Below the pieces are notes generated by a model. The model was not told the origin of the DNA. It saw only the letters and a list, made by a program, of their open reading frames with translations, and did no database searches. A stretch of DNA of 43,742 nt from Pseudomonadota bacterium (GTDB lineage Bacteria; Pseudomonadota; Gammaproteobacteria; Xanthomonadales; Rhodanobacteraceae): NCBI GenBank assembly GCA_029779475.1, contig JAKPAN010000321.1, forward strand, positions 1-43,742. Reading direction: 5' to 3'. Every line of letters starts with the position of its first letter. Within the stretch, counting starts at the first letter, position 1. The translations under genes and the position numbers were made by a program. This document shows, one piece after another, positions 43,311 through 43,742 of this stretch.

Positions 43311-43742
43311 ATGATGACTTTCAATCCCGCCGACCTCGCCACGCTCGTGCCCGAGATCTTCCTGCTTGGCGCGACCTGCGCGATCCTGCTCATCGACCTG
43401 TTCCTCAAGCCGGCGCAGCGTGACGTGACGCAGGCCTTGTCGCTCATCGCGCTCGCCGTGACCGCGTTCCTCGTCTGGAGCGGCGCGCCCGCGCAGCCGG
43501 TGCCCGCGTTCAACGGCATGTTCGTGCGCGACGGCGTGGCGACGATCCTCAAACTATTCGTGTTGCTGACGACCGCGCTCGTGTTCGTCTACGGCCGCAG
43601 CTACATGCGCGAACGCAAGCTGTTCGTCGGCGAGTTCCACCTGCTGCTGCTGTTCGCGACGCTCGGCATGATGCTGCTCGTTTCCGCGGGCAGCCTCGTC
43701 ACGGTGTACCTCGGCCTCGAACTGCTGACGCTGAGTTCCTAT
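43311..43742 (+). CDS. nuoN: NADH-quinone oxidoreductase subunit N (C-terminus off the right edge)
   Basis: 144 residues are visible, open to the edge. Two ATG codons (43311, 43314) are adjacent. The reading begins MMTFNPADLATLVPEIFLLGA, with hydrophobic helices, RSYMRERKLFVGEFHLLLLF and TVYLGLELLTLSSY, the Glu-bearing helix of NuoN. It would be the third antiporter-like pump and the last gene of the operon. Confidence 0.95.
   Translation, partial: MMTFNPADLATLVPEIFLLGATCAILLIDLFLKPAQRDVTQALSLIALAVTAFLVWSGAPAQPVPAFNGMFVRDGVATILKLFVLLTTALVFVYGRSYMRERKLFVGEFHLLLLFATLGMMLLVSAGSLVTVYLGLELLTLSSY

Overview
The window is GC-rich chromosomal backbone of a Gammaproteobacterium, most likely in the Xanthomonadales/Lysobacterales. 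The main reasons are gene order: rplU-rpmA-obgE, rpsT, murJ-ribF-ileS-lspA-ispH running straight into fimT-pilV-pilW-pilX-pilY1-pilE, and tpiA-secG-tRNA-Leu followed by nuoA-N. A Rhodanobacteraceae-type genus would fit, but the sequence does not settle the genus.

Layout. (1) 1-2144, minus strand: an arsenic operon arsR-arsC-aquaglyceroporin-arsH, with arsH cut by the left edge; a 34-bp perfect palindrome covers the arsR promoter and start codon. (2) 2232-6514, minus strand: a DUF4139 protein, a secreted clan GH-D glycosidase-like protein and an ECI1-like enoyl-CoA isomerase in tandem. A PCu(A)C copper chaperone is divergent (6573-7013). (3) 7045-10340, minus strand: uvrA and a hotdog thioesterase, overlapping by 4 bp. 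(4) 10456-12410, plus strand: rplU-rpmA (terminator) and obgE, meeting rpsT convergently across a bidirectional terminator. (5) 12928-20633, plus strand: murJ, ribF, ileS, lspA, ispH, with a Phd/YefM-RelE/ParE toxin-antitoxin pair inserted between ileS and lspA. (6) 20747-28141, plus strand: the type IV pilus minor pilin/PilY1 operon. (7) 28168-29970: tRNA-Thr(CGT), tRNA-Val(CAC), tpiA, secG, tRNA-Leu(GAG). (8) 30032 to the right edge, plus strand: complex I genes nuoA-nuoN, with nuoC and nuoD separate and nuoN cut off.

How they work together. The nuo block encodes the proton-pumping NADH:quinone oxidoreductase. Block 5 joins translation (IleRS), cell-envelope work (lipid II flipping, lipoprotein signal peptidase), flavin cofactor synthesis (FMN/FAD, used by NuoF and ArsH) and isoprenoid synthesis. 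Block 6 builds the priming tip complex of type IV pili. Block 1 detoxifies arsenic, probably by arsenate reduction and As(III) leaving through a channel.

Most of the window is conserved and ordinary. The items that stand out are the toxin-antitoxin insertion with seamless 4-bp overlaps, the ars channel with an altered selectivity filter and its promoter-wide operator, PilE with Ala instead of Gly before the prepilin cleavage site, the strong hairpin between pilY1 and pilE, the compositional shift inside pilY1, and the unusual DUF4139/glycosidase/isomerase cluster. I saw no CRISPR array, IS element, prophage or integrase. No stretch longer than 300 bases lacks a gene.
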